A stretch of DNA of 64,000 nt, taken from Mesostigma viride (taxonomy: Eukaryota > Streptophyta > Mesostigmatophyceae > Mesostigmatales > Mesostigmataceae). How positions within the stretch are numbered: position 1 is the stretch's first letter; each line of letters opens with the position of its first letter. This document shows, one piece after another, positions 20,466 through 31,395 of this stretch. The notes under the pieces are model-generated. The model saw nothing but the letters and a program-made list of their open reading frames with translations. It was not told where the DNA came from and made no database searches. The stretch spans positions 4,181,094 to 4,245,093 of the forward strand of contig RPFO01000022.1 in assembly GCA_009746045.1 (NCBI GenBank), written 5' to 3'. The translations under genes and the position numbers were made by a program.

Positions 20466-23400
20466 ATGCGTCAAGGACAGACAGTCGATGAATTCATGGC
20501 CGAGGACCCTGACGACGGGTCGGCCAGTGGAGAGGATGCAGCACGCCAGTTTGCTAGAAATTATGACGAAGCAGTGGCCAGAGTCAAGGACGATACGCCA
20601 TTGTACCCGGGATCTGAGAGCAAGGCCTTGATGTTTACATTGCAATTGCTGACGCTAATGGGGGAAAACTCATGCCCTCAGACCTTTGCTGATGAGCTCT
20701 TTAAGCTGTTGGGAAACGTTCTCCCCGCGGGCAACGCTCTGCCCGACAGTATCTCGAAGGCACGGAAAGTGATCAAAGGCTTGGGCTTGGGGTACCGTGT
20801 GTACGATGCCTGCCCATGCGAGGGTTACTTGTACAAGGACAAGATTACTAAGAGCTGCCCTCTTTGCAAGCTGTCGCGCTACGAGACGTACACTGACAGA
20901 AACGGTGACATCGTCAACTCGCGGAAAGCGCATCGCCAGGTTAGGCACTTCCCCCTGATGGATCGGATTAGGGCCTGGTTCCGAGTCCCGGAAATGGCGG
21001 AAGCCCTTCAGTACGCTGCGAAACATGAAAACAGGGAGCCAGACTCATCCACGCGCGTTGTGGACGGCTTGAAAGGCAGGTTTGCACTTGTTTCTACGCC
21101 TTCTGTTATGCAATGTGTGCCAAAGTATCAAGTTCGAGATTTTTCCTCTTGCGCTTATCTTTTGTTTGTACTGCTCTGATGGATACCTTTCTTTTTACGT
21201 CTGGTGTTTCTTGTGCATGGACCTGTTCGTGCAGACAGCCGTGCCATCCAGCACATAAAGAACAACTGGGACTTTCGCAGCCAGCCGCGGAACACCATCT
21301 TCCTTCTGAATTTTGACGGAGTATGTCCAAGGTCTTTCATGGATACCCACAGCAGCTGGCCCGCGTTTGTTTCCTGTGTGAACTTGCCCGAGTGGGTGAT
21401 GGTGAATGGGCGGTTTTGCCCTATGGTGCTTCTTGTGGGCGCCATGAAGGGGAAGGCACCCAAGAACATGACCATTTTTTTGGACTTGATCGCTGAGGAC
21501 TTCCTGGTACTGTGGAAGGGGTATTACATTTGTGATGTGACGCTGGACGTGGCGGGTGTTTACACTACGACATTTGTGAGGTCCATTCTTGCTGGCATAA
21601 TTCACGACTACCCGGCATACTCCAAGTCCCTGAACATTCCAGATGCAGGGTACTATCAATGCGTCCTACATGGTGATGAGTGGCGTGGGGTTTTTATCTC
21701 AAATGGCCGTATCGTTCTCCTTGGCAATGACCGCATGTTTCCCGAGGGTGACCCCCGCCGGCCGGCTCACGCTCCTGTTGTTCAGGAGATGGACCATGCT
21801 GGCTACCTGAAGTACTGTGCTACGCTAAAAAAGCAGCCCGAGCCGTTTCTCAAGTTACCGTACTGGGTTCACCTGAAGATCCGTCATTTTATTGACGAGT
21901 TCCATCTGTGTCCCAACAACTTCAAGCGGGTCATTCATTGCACAAGCGGTAATTGCTAAACATTTAATTGTATCATTTCATTGTGATTGTTGCATGCATA
22001 CATTGACTGTGGCCTATCTGTTCACATGGAAAGCTGATGTAATATTGTTTTTTTTTTTTTTTCTGTTTGTACTATATGCAGGGAAGGCTATGGCGACCGG
22101 GTCACTTCGTGGCAGGCTGAAGGTCCTCGGTCTGAACCCGGAGCTGTGGCGGCCTGATGAAGACCCTCCACCGGAGGGAGACCCACCACCGGAGGGAGAC
22201 CCACCACCGGAGGGAGACCCACCACCGGAGGGAGACCACCAAAGTCCACCGAAGAAAGGCCGCAAGAAGAAGAGGGCGCCAGCACCGCGCCCCGGGTTCC
22301 AGCTGACGGCTGAGGAAAAGGCTGATATCAAGCGTAAGTGTGACATTGGGTTTTTATTTTTCCCGTAATTTGGAAATTTAATATGTAGGACTGACTATGG
22401 TCTGTGTGATTTACATAGGACTGACTATTTTTTTCGGCTGTCGTGTTACTACTATGTGTTATTTTTTTGCGTGTGGTTGTAATGCGCAGGTCTCGATGAC
22501 ATCATGGCGCATAGCCTACCCGACTACTTCACCGGCCGGATCAGTGGCTTGCTCTGCGATGCGAAGAGTACTGAAAAATCCAAGACGCGTGACAAGATCC
22601 TCTACTTTTGCAAGCAACTCCCGACCATCTTGCGTGGGCGGTTAGATGACGATGCACGGCAAGCATTTCTCCTTCAATCAGCGGCCTGGGACTTTGTGTT
22701 TTCTAGCGGCCCGGCGACTCAGCAGCAGTTGGATGACTGCGGCGAGATGTTTTTGCTTGCTGCTGTGGCGATGGAGCGTATAGCGCCAGCGTCTGAGATG
22801 GCAAAATCTGTTCATATGATGGCCCACCTGGCCCAGCAAATCCCCTTGTTGGGTCGATGTGACACCCGCACCATGGCGTCGGGCGAGCGGATGATGGGGG
22901 CCATCACGAAAGCTAAGCTGTCCAACGTCAATGTGGAGTGCTCCATGGACGGAGCATATCGCAAGTCTGAGGCGCTGACCCATCTGGCCTATCACATGGT
23001 GAAAACCGGGATGGTAAGTACACGCTAGTGACCGATTTTTTTTTTTATGGATTTGTGTGCAGATTTAGTGTTATGTACGCGCTGCTTGTGGCCCGGTCTT
23101 GTGCTGCATGCAGCTAATTTCTGTGCATATTTGTGTGCGCTGCTTGCAATGTCTTGTTTGCTTTCTTTTTTTTCTTTCAGCCAAAAGACCGCTACTACAT
23201 CTGGGACGTCATCCACGCAGACCCGTCCAAGAAGGTCGAGTTGGGGGGGCGCAGCCGCAAGAATTTCTACACTTTCACCGCCGCGGAATCTGATGAAGTG
23301 GGCGCGATTTTGTTGGAGTATGCGCTGCCCAATGCGGAGTACAAAGATCCCGAAGTCAACGGCGATGAGGCCTACTGGTAAGACGCCGCTGTCCTATTAT

Positions 23401-24611
23401 TGTAAGTTGCTATTCTTTGAGCTGATTTTCTTTCAGTATATGGAACTTCATCTGATTTCCAAGGACTACTGCCGTTATTCTAATTTTTTTTTTCTTGCAT
23501 TGCTATCTTGCTTTGTATACGATGTGCATGCAGGCGGCCCTTGTGCAGCGACCTCTCATGGCTCAAAGACTGGATCGGACTCAACCAGCAGCCGCTGGTC
23601 CCGGAGCTTGTCCAGGCTGCAGCAGCCGGCGTGCAGCTCAAGGCTGAGGAGTATGATAGGGTGCACTTGTACGGTTTCAATTACCGGACAAAAGAAGCTG
23701 ACAGGAAGCAAGCATGGCGGACTGCAAACTGTGGTGTAGCCTACCATAAGGAGGGAAGCAGCACTCAGTACGGCTACCTGACCCACATTCTCGTGGCGAA
23801 GCTGGTGCAGCCGGTGGGGCAGTGGACTCAACAGCTTGTGCTGAGAGTAGAGCTTTTCGATGCATCGGAGGTGGCTTACATTCGGGATCAACGCTTGGTG
23901 TTGGTCCGCAGCGCCGAGGCACCACGCACGGCAAAGCTAGTGTGGCCAACATCTGTTAGCTCTGTTGGGTTTGTGCTGGACCCACGGCATCAGCCCCAGC
24001 TTTCGGTCATTCACTGCAAGCTGCCCCGTCACCTGGCAACCGGGTGGGCTTTGGAGAACGAGTTTTTCCAAAGCACGGCGACAAGGTGGCAGGAAGACAT
24101 CAGGTACTTCCCACCTGAGCCGCCCGCTGAACGGCCGCCCGCTGAACCGCCGCCCGCTGATCCGTCGCCCGCGCCATCAAGCACGGCGGCACGACCTTCA
24201 CGCGCAGCCCCGCCGCGCAAGAAAAAGAAGCCGCCCGATGAACGGCAGCCCGCGCCGGCAACCACGGCGGCAGGACCTTCACGCGCAGCCCCGCCTCGCA
24301 AGAAAAAGAAGCCGCCCGCTGAACGGCAGCCCGCGCCGGCAACCACGGCGGCAGAACCCTCACGCGCAGCCCCGCCTCGCAAGAGAAAGAAGAAATCTGA
24401 GGCTTTGGCGCCTGCATCACACAAGGGGAAGGAGCCCATGCCCCCGTTGCGCACAAGTGCACGCGCGCGCACGGTCAGGGACTATAGAGAACAAACCCTA
24501 GCAACGAGGGGAATGACAGTGATTTTAACGGTAGTGATGCCAAGGATGATTCTGATTGATGCTGCTGCGCCAGCATTTTGCGGCCTCATTAGATGCTGCA
24601 CACAAGTGTAA
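20466..24611 (+). CDS. tnp2: TNP2-type CACTA transposase (six exons, apparently intact)
   Basis: Proposed exons are 20466-21079, 21239-21948, 22082-22333, 22490-23013, 23181-23377 and 23534-24611. All introns are GT-AG and the sum is 3,375 nt (1,124 aa plus stop) with frame kept throughout. The protein opens with an acidic segment, then KGLGLGYRVYDACPCEGYLY and KSCPLCKLSRYE (Cys 116, 118, 131, 134), typical of the TNP2 N-terminal part. RQVRHFPLMDRIRAWF precedes the core transposase region in exon 2 (FLLNFDGVCPRSFMDTHSSW ... LVLWKGYYICDV ... FVRSILAGIIHDYPA). Exon 3 has PPEGDP repeats. Exon 4 has a DUF4218-like block (ERMMGAITKAKLSNVNVECS). Exon 6 ends in three Pro-rich repeats with KKKK nuclear-localisation-like runs. 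It should bind and cut the CACTA termini in the nucleus. For intron 1, a GC donor with an acceptor at 21234 would also keep frame. Confidence 0.88.
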
Positions 24612-24630
24612 TCATGCCGATATTATGTTG

Positions 24631-24636
24631 AATAAA
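24631..24636 (+). terminator. polyadenylation signal AATAAA of the transposase gene
   Basis: AATAAA 20 nt after the TAA stop, followed by T-rich subterminal repeats. Confidence 0.5.
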
Positions 24637-24694
24637 GATGCATCATTCATTGTTTGGGCCTAAACTGACTTGTTGTCGGTTCAGCCCTTGTATT

Positions 24695-25020
24695 TTTTAC
24701 CACTTTTGTGCTCGTCGTGGTGTTCTTTTTACCACTTTGGCCACTTTTACCACTTTTACCACTTTTTATCACTTTTTACCACTTTTTACCACTTTTTACC
24801 ACTTTTTACCACTTTTTACCACCGTTTTCCACCTTTTACCACTTTTACCACCTCCGTGGCCGTGTTTTAGGTGGTAAAAGTCGCTTTTTTTATCACTTTT
24901 TATCACTTTTTATCACTTTTTATCACTTTTTACCACTTTTTATCACTTTTTACCACTTTATACCTCCTTTTGGGTGGTTTTGGGTGGTAAAAATTGATAA
25001 AAAGTGATAAAAGTGGTATT
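24695..25020. repeat. right subterminal repeat array of the CACTA element
   Basis: TTTTTACCACTTTTTACCAC and TTTTTATCACTTTTTATCAC units, inverted relative to the left array. The TACCAC and TATCAC variants are grouped into separate sub-blocks. The 25-bp TIR follows. Confidence 0.85.
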
Positions 25021-25229
25021 TTTTACGGCAACCGAGTTCCTAGTGTAATCTTCTGCGAAATTCATGCATTTTTTCTAGCTTTTTAGATGCCATATCAATT
25101 AATATTGCCTGAAGGCAAGCCGCCATGGCCACCTCCGCGAGGGTTGAGCGGTCCGGGCACACATTATACACCGCACGGACGGTACCGCGAATTTTTTGGC
25201 GCGGAAAATATTCGGCGCGCCACGTCCCC

Positions 25230-25530
25230 TTAATTAATAGACACGTGACTGCGTCACGTGAGCATAAGTCCTCAGTGGGAGGGGAACATGGGATGGAATG
25301 GATGGTATAAGCTATCTAGGTCCTAGTTACAGGGGTGTGGGCACCGCGGCCCGAATCGCTATGAATGCCATACTTGGTCACACGCGGAGCCCCCACAGGC
25401 TTGGGGGTGGTCTCCTTCATCACTACTTGCCATCTATCCTTGCGCACCATCTGCCTCCATATTACAGACAAACCAGAAGGCTGCCCGGGGGTGAGCCCGT
25501 CACGTCTAGTGTAGCACATGTTGTCCATGC
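25230..25530 (-). pseudogene. 5'-truncated LINE: RT C-terminus, 3' UTR, hairpin and TTAA tail
   Basis: On the minus strand a fragment reading GLSVIWRQMVRKDRWQVVMK (25528-25316) matches the C-terminus of the larger LINE copy (GLSVIWKKMMDKAIKWAQVI). It is followed by a 3' UTR (ACCTAGATAGCTTATACCAT ... CCCACTGAGGAC), the perfect hairpin CACGTGAC-GCA-GTCACGTG (25242-25260) and TTAATTAA. The remaining TTAA tail is on the far side of the TTAA element at 12411-12422. Confidence 0.65.
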
Positions 25531-25720
25531 CGAGTCTATCACGAAAAGTCCACGGGTGGCGGCCCTGCCGCGCGCGGCCGGGGGCACGCCAGGTGAGCTA
25601 CATATACTCCCAAAAACGGAGTTATGTTCCTAATTAATTAATTAACTAATATTTGTTTGCTGTAACTAGGACCTAGAGCTAATTAATTAATTATACTCGT
25701 GCTCCCGATGGGGAGTCACC

Positions 25721-26453
25721 GATGGATGGATGGATGGATGGATGGATGGATGGATGGATGGATGGATGGATGGATGGATGGATGGATGGATGGATGGATG
25801 GATGGATGGATGGATGGATGGATGGATGGATGGATGGATGGATGGATGGATGGATGGATGGATGGATGGATGGATGGATGGATGGATGGATGGATGGATG
25901 GATGGATGGATGGATGGATGGATGGATGGATGGATGGATGGATGGATGGATGGATGGATGGATGGATGGATGGATGGATGGATGGATGGATGGATGGATG
26001 GATGGATGGATGGATGGATGGATGGATGGATGGATGGATGGATGGATGGATGGATGGATGGATGGATGGATGGATGGATGGATGGATGGATGGATGGATG
26101 GATGGATGGATGGATGGATGGATGGATGGATGGATGGATGGATGGATGGATGGATGGATGGATGGATGGATGGATGGATGGATGGATGGATGGATGGATG
26201 GATGGATGGATGGATGGATGGATGGATGGATGGATGGATGGATGGATGGATGGATGGATGGATGGATGGATGGATGGATGGATGGATGGATGGATGGATG
26301 GATGGATGGATGGATGGATGGATGGATGGATGGATGGATGGATGGATGGATGGATGGATGGATGGATGGATGGATGGATGGATGGATGGATGGATGGATG
26401 GATGGATGGATGGATGGATGGATGGATGGATGGATGGATGGATGGATGGATGG
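25721..26453. repeat. (GATG)183 perfect microsatellite, 733 bp
   Basis: Uninterrupted GATG units with no substitution seen. Period 4 is stop-free in all plus frames (MDGW) and all minus frames (HPSI), so open frames here are not genes. The LINE 3' UTR next to it contains GGGATGGAATGGATGG, a possible seed. Confidence 0.97.
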
Positions 26454-26564
26454 GTGCAAACAGTCCTACCGGTCTAATCTATCTACATCAGCTACCTACG
26501 ACATCTATCTAACAGCATTCTAACGTACTACAACATCTATCTAGACAGCCGCACGCTGCCCGGC

Positions 26565-27835
26565 CTAGGGGAGCTGTCTGGCGTGCCTCCCACGGGTTTG
26601 CACACGCGGGCGCTTCCCCACTGGGGGGGGCTCGTTGTCCTCTATGACCTGGGCCCACTTAATGGCCTTGTCCATCATCTTCTTCCAAATCACGGAGAGG
26701 CCTAGGCCCCCCATGTCCTCTACTAGCTGTTCTTTGAAGGTGCGGGCCTTGCGGCGTCTAACATCACTGGGCCCGGCCCACGTCAGGAGGTGCCGGCCAG
26801 GCTGAGCTGGTCGCAGTCCTGCATGCGGGGGGGCCACGTGAGGTGTCTACCTGGTTGGTGCGAGCTAGGTGCCCTACTAGCTGCAGGCGTCGCTGCTTAA
26901 TGGTGCTGGTGATATATGGCATGCCCTGGTACAGGTCCTCATTGCGTACATGAGCAGCATATCCTACTCTGAAAATGGAACGCAGCATGTTGGTGAGCGC
27001 GCCGTCGATCCAGCTTGCGGGCCAGGTCGGCGGTGAGGGTCCACGTCTCGGCCCCATACGTGAGAACAGGGAGGACGAGGACCTTGAACAGGTCCTGTTT
27101 CTCGATCTTGCCCAGGGGCTTGCTCCACAGGGCCCGGTACTGGCGTAAAGCGTGCCAGGCGAGGGAGATGCGATGGTCCACATCAACCTCGCAGCTGGGG
27201 AGCAGGCTGCCCAGCAGCTTGACGCGGTCCCGGTACAGGACTTGAGAGCCGTCGAGGAGATAGAGGGGCGGCGGTGAGTGGGTGAGCCCAACCGCCAGGG
27301 CCTCTGTCTTCTTGCTGACCTCAAGCCCCACTGCACGGGCCTCGATAGCCAGGCAGTCAAGCCATGTCTGCACGTGCCCAGTGTCCTCGAAGAGGGTGGT
27401 GTCGTCTGCGTCGAGGATGTCCCAAAGCGCTGGCCAGAAAACCGAATCGAAGGCTTTGATGAAGTCCACCAGCACAAGGTGCAAAGGGGACTCACCAGGC
27501 TGAAGGCGTTGCAGTTCCTCCACCAGTCGACGAGTAGCGAAGAGCGCCTGTACTGTGTTGCGACCTGAACGGAAGCCGTGCTGAGTCTCGCTGAGGTGAC
27601 CATCCAGGGCCGTGCGCAGGCGGTTCAGGATGAGCCGCATAAGAAGCTTGAGGGGGGCACTTTGAATGCACACCCCTCTGTAGTTGCCGGGGTCGGCAGG
27701 CGACCCCTTGTTCTTGTACAGCATTGGGCGAAAACTGTGTTGCCAGGCCGCTGGAGGTGGTTGCGACGACAGCAGAAGGCGGTTGCAGATGTCCCGGAAG
27801 AGCAGCATAACACCTGTGTCCTCGAATTCGGTTGC
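26565..27835 (-). pseudogene. LINE reverse transcriptase, truncated and frame-broken
   Basis: The minus strand encodes FRPMLYKNKGSPADPGNYRG, QHGFRSGRNTVQALF and FIKAFDSVFWPALWDIL (RT motif A region). It then jumps directly to DADDTTLF (motif C), so the segment with motif B is deleted. Later come VLTYGAETWTLTADL, and in a second frame MLRSIFRVGYAAHVRNEDLY and MPYITSTIKQRRLQLVGHLA. A third frame holds the C-terminal part GLSVIWKKMMDKAIKWAQVI with a stop at 26565. The sequence pattern is that of non-LTR retrotransposons. The endonuclease domain is missing (5' truncation). It lies inverted relative to the 3' UTR segment at 27838-27936. Confidence 0.8.
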
Positions 27836-27837
27836 AA

Positions 27838-27936
27838 GGACCTAGATATCTTACACCATCCATTCCATCCCATGTTCCCCTCCCACTGAGGACTTTGCTC
27901 ATGTGACGCAGTCACGAGTCTATCAATTAATTAATT
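27838..27936 (+). mobile_element. LINE 3' UTR, decayed hairpin and TTAA tail (plus orientation)
   Basis: GGACCTAGATATCTTACACC ... CCCACTGAGGAC matches the 3' UTR of the copy at 25230-25316. It is followed by CATGTGAC-GCA-GTCACGAG (one mismatch and one wobble in the stem) and TCTATCAATTAATTAATT. With the inverted RT segment to its left, this fits a twin-primed (5'-inverted) LINE insertion. Confidence 0.65.
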
Positions 27937-28322
27937 TGTTTGCAGCTGTCACAAAAAAATCCAAAAAATACCAGGATTTTTTCTTGAGTTCTACGGGATG
28001 TAAGGAGTCCGTCCAACGAGTTTCAGACCGAAAATCTCGTATCTACTGTGTCTGCCACGTGTCAGATTACAACGAGATACATCGGTTCTAACCCTACAAC
28101 GCGATACATCGCGTTGTAAAAAAACACGGGTTAACCAGATATCAAGGAGACAACCAGATATAGACAATGCCCGTGCATGGCCCAGCCGCGGGGTTGAGGC
28201 CCGCGCAGTCGGGCAGGCATGCACCTTCTCACATGGAATGGGACACACAGTGTTCGATGCCAAACGGTCGGGCCCGCGTTCAAGGAACAAATTGTAGAGC
28301 TAGAACATGGGGGGAATCTTAA

Positions 28323-30222
28323 GGGGATGGGACATATCTAAAGTGCACTTTTCTGGAAAACAGACCTGTGCATGGGATAAAAATCCAGTTATGCTTCCAA
28401 ACCATAAATATGTGAAAAAAAAAAATTTCCAGCCACTTGGGGGTGGTACTACCCCCCAGCATGACCCAGTTATGAGCTAAAAATAGAAAAAGACGCTATT
28501 TTTGGCCGATTTTTCCTAGGAGACTGGGCAAACCAAAAGTGACCAAACCACATATTTTCCTAAAATCCCCACCCTTGCAAATAAATCTGGCTACTCAGGA
28601 CCACAAAATAAGCACGTTTAGATTATTTATAGGGTTTAGCCCAAAACACGTTTTTTTTTTGTCCTAAAAAAATAAATCAAATAGTAGACACATGCAAAAA
28701 TTCCAGTGATGATATTTATACTAGGCCTAGGGTGGGAATTTCACTCTCACAAAGTTTGAGCTCATTCTGAGCACGTTTACTCATGTTATTAGTGTAAACG
28801 TGCAAAAAAAAAATGACAGAAAATCCCGCTTATGAGCACAAACACCAGACCTATTACACCCTAGCCCACCACCAACTGGGCCAAACCAAGTCAAATTAAT
28901 TCATTTATGATGTTAAAAAGCTTGCCACAAAATCCCAGGTCATTCTGAGCTAGTTTGCCCTTAGTACATCATGTTATAGCTGCCACCCTGCATGCTTGGT
29001 ACACCGTGGCATGAGGGACACCATAAGCACATTCCTAAGCTTGCCCCCTGCAAATTGGGCAGAAGCACGTAAAGCAAATGCTAGATGCTTGAAGAAGACA
29101 TCCACCGACTCTTAAATCATTACGCAAGCAGGCATGACCACTTGCGGGAATCACCTCATAGCTAATACCCAGTCATGATGCTAAAGGATAAAAGGGCCAT
29201 CCTTTAATATTGTCATAATAAGCACCTGATCCTTATCATCTAGGAAGCCCCAGCCATGTTTAATGGAAGCAAAACATATAGGAAGGAGATAACTATATCA
29301 CACATGCTCACCTTCCCTACAACTTCACACCTTGCTTTCCAGCAGGCTGAAGAGCCAAGACAAGCGTTTATGAGCTCGCCAGCTCCTTGCAACGTTGATG
29401 CCGCTCCCAGGCAGCTAGGGTCCTTGACTACGCAATATACAATGTCAACCATATGAAAAACTCCATAAAACAAAGTGTAGCAGCGCCGCAAAACTGCCCG
29501 ATAAACTCTTGCTAGCTTTAAGAAGCATGGCATACGCAGCATAAGGCAAAACATTGAAACCTGCGGAAAATCAGATAGCGCAACTGCAACAAGTGGCGAA
29601 CAAAATAGCAAGAACACCCGGAATCGGCGCCAAAGCTTCATGCCAGGAACATTTAGAGCGCAAACAGACTGGGCGGTGACATGCGGCAAATGAACGTACC
29701 ACGGCCGGCTTTATTTCCTACCCAGGCGCGCGAGACAGCCAGCCAGCCATGGATGGCTTGACCGCGGATCGCACAGGCCTGAACGATATCATTTCAGAAA
29801 TGACGGGAAATGGCCGCAGATCGAAGCCGCTTAGGATGTTTTCACGGTTTCCATTACTAAACGCTTCTTCCTGCATCAATATAACCCACAAATCTTAAAT
29901 TCTACCGTCGCAGGCACGCATTCTAAATTAATATATGCGGCCATATTTTCGGATTAGACCCCCGTGCAAATCTGGATTAAGAAAGGCACCGACTTTTCAA
30001 ATTGTGCATATCTGGCTATGAAGCATCATACTAGTACATCGTTTAAAACCACCGGCGTACATTTTTTGCTTGTCGCCTGGCCGATTAGGCAAATTTTTAC
30101 GAAACGCACGTCGCCATGGCCACCTCCGCACGAGGTGGGCGCATTGTGCACCACAATTTCACGGTCCGTGGGTACCGGCGCGAATTTTTTGGCGCCAAAA
30201 AATTCCGATATGTCCCGTCCCC
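28323..30222. mobile_element. TTAA-flanked DNA element, copy 2 (uninterrupted, 1,900 bp)
   Basis: TTAA lies outside both ends (28319-28322 and 30223-30226). The termini are GGGGATGGGACATATC and, reverse-complemented, GGGGACGGGACATATC (15 of 16). A 24-bp perfect palindrome centred on GGCGCC (30182-30205) sits near the right end, and a GGGGGT...ACCCCC inverted repeat near the left. Long internal parts are alignable, though diverged, with copy 1. No transposase is recognised. A minus-strand open frame (29240-29689) has no family resemblance. Confidence 0.8.
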
Positions 30223-30226
30223 TTAA

Positions 30227-31215
30227 TATCATGGTTTACTAATAATACTCAGGCTTTGTAATAATAACAGGATTTAATTTATTCAATGCATCCAAAAAAG
30301 ATGACAAGAGCTCTGCCCAGTTGACCCACCCAAGCACAAACGCACCGGGCTGGCGCAGGAGTGCAGGCATCCTCGTGAAGCCCGACAATTTAACCCTTGA
30401 ACCAACAACTGCACCTCATGAAAAGCACCCATGTGATGGCTGGTTTGAAAGCCGAGGAAGTTGCCTCCTTGAAAGGCGACCATGATGCAATCTCTTTAGC
30501 ACGACAAGGATGGGAAAATCCTAAAATTAGCTAGTGTCATGCGAGATCACACAAAACGGCTCCCCTAGATGCAAAATGCTCATGACCACACTATATGGCC
30601 CAGGCAGCAAAGCAAATGCAGCGTGCTGCCTGGCACGGGCATCTGCCCACACGTTACGCGTGACCTATATATCCGAAGTGCCATGACACCTCAGGCCTTT
30701 TGCGATGGCGGCACTGAAGGGGTTGCCAACGGAGTGAGCATGCCTCAATCCGGGCGCGTTGTGCAGGGGGCTGGAGGAGACAGAGGCTATAAAAAGCAGT
30801 GTAGGGCAAGGTTCCCTCCGCAAGCTCATGCCCGGAACTTCCTCCATGAGGCGATGATCTTGGCTCGTTCAGGCTCCCGCTCCTGCCACGGAGCCAGCAA
30901 CAAGAAACGATAACGGAAGCGGTAAGGACAGACAAACCAAATACATGGCTACTGTAACAGTGAAACATGGCTAGATAAAGCAGTGAAATATTGCTACTAA
31001 CGCAGTCATAGATCGTGTACATGGCTACTGTGATAGTTGTCTCACTTAATAAGGATTAGAACTGTTGATAACCGTGCTATATTTGATCATGCAAAGGTCA
31101 TTGGGAGTGCGGGTCGACGAGCGCAACGGAGCCAACTGGCCACTCACACGGCAGCAGCAGCGGGATAGCATACAACAAACTGTGCGGACAAGAGACAGTG
31201 TGAGCGACTATCGTT

Positions 31216-31257
<42 letters not shown>

Positions 31258-31262
31258 TGAAT

Positions 31263-31357
<95 letters not shown>

Positions 31358-31362
31358 TGAGT

Positions 31363-31395
<33 letters not shown>

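Larger units (their letters stand above)
16206..25045. mobile_element. complete CACTA (EnSpm) transposon, 8,840 bp
   Basis: Termini are 25-bp perfect inverted repeats starting CACTAGGAACTCGGTTGCCG (16206-16230 and 25021-25045). TA lies outside both ends (16204-16205 and 25046-25047); a third base does not match, so the target duplication is 2 bp or an imperfect 3 bp. Next to each terminus are subterminal arrays of GTGGTAAAAA-type words in opposite orientation. Inside are two divergently transcribed genes: an accessory gene on the minus strand and the TNP2-type transposase on the plus strand. It lies inside the TTAA element, which it entered after that element had inserted. Perfect TIRs and an open transposase frame suggest recent activity. 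Confidence 0.93.
12423..25229. mobile_element. TTAA-flanked DNA element, copy 1, with nested insertions
   Basis: Bounded by TTAA on both sides (12419-12422 and 25230-25233). Termini are GGGGAGGTGGCACCCC on the left and, reverse-complemented, GGGGACGTGGCGCGCC on the right (13 of 16 match). Removing the CACTA element (8,840 bp plus 2-bp duplication) and the retroelement (2,058 bp plus 11-bp duplication) leaves 1,896 bp, against 1,900 bp for the uninterrupted relative at 28323-30222. Interior landmarks (GGGGGTACTACCCCC, CTATAAATAG, GACGCTA, and the right-end palindrome) are shared with that copy. TTAA duplication and GGGG ends suggest a Kolobok- or piggyBac-like origin. No transposase is recognised, so it is probably non-autonomous. 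Confidence 0.8.

Noticed and set aside
21076-21234. GC-AG intron 1 in the transposase gene
   Set aside because: It keeps frame, but a GT-AG alternative (21080-21238) also keeps frame and is the simpler choice.
16224-25020. Regularly spaced GTGGTAAAAA repeats read as a CRISPR array
   Set aside because: There are no unique spacers of constant length. They are subterminal motifs of a CACTA element, in opposite orientation at its two ends.
25699-26523. Long MDGW and HPSI repeat proteins
   Set aside because: Direct products of the GATG microsatellite, open in every frame.
25230-27936. DIRS-type retroelement because of inverted ends plus RT
   Set aside because: The RT fragment has non-LTR features (NYRG, QHGFRSGRNT, TYGAETW), there is no tyrosine recombinase or RNase H, and each end is a LINE 3' UTR with tail.
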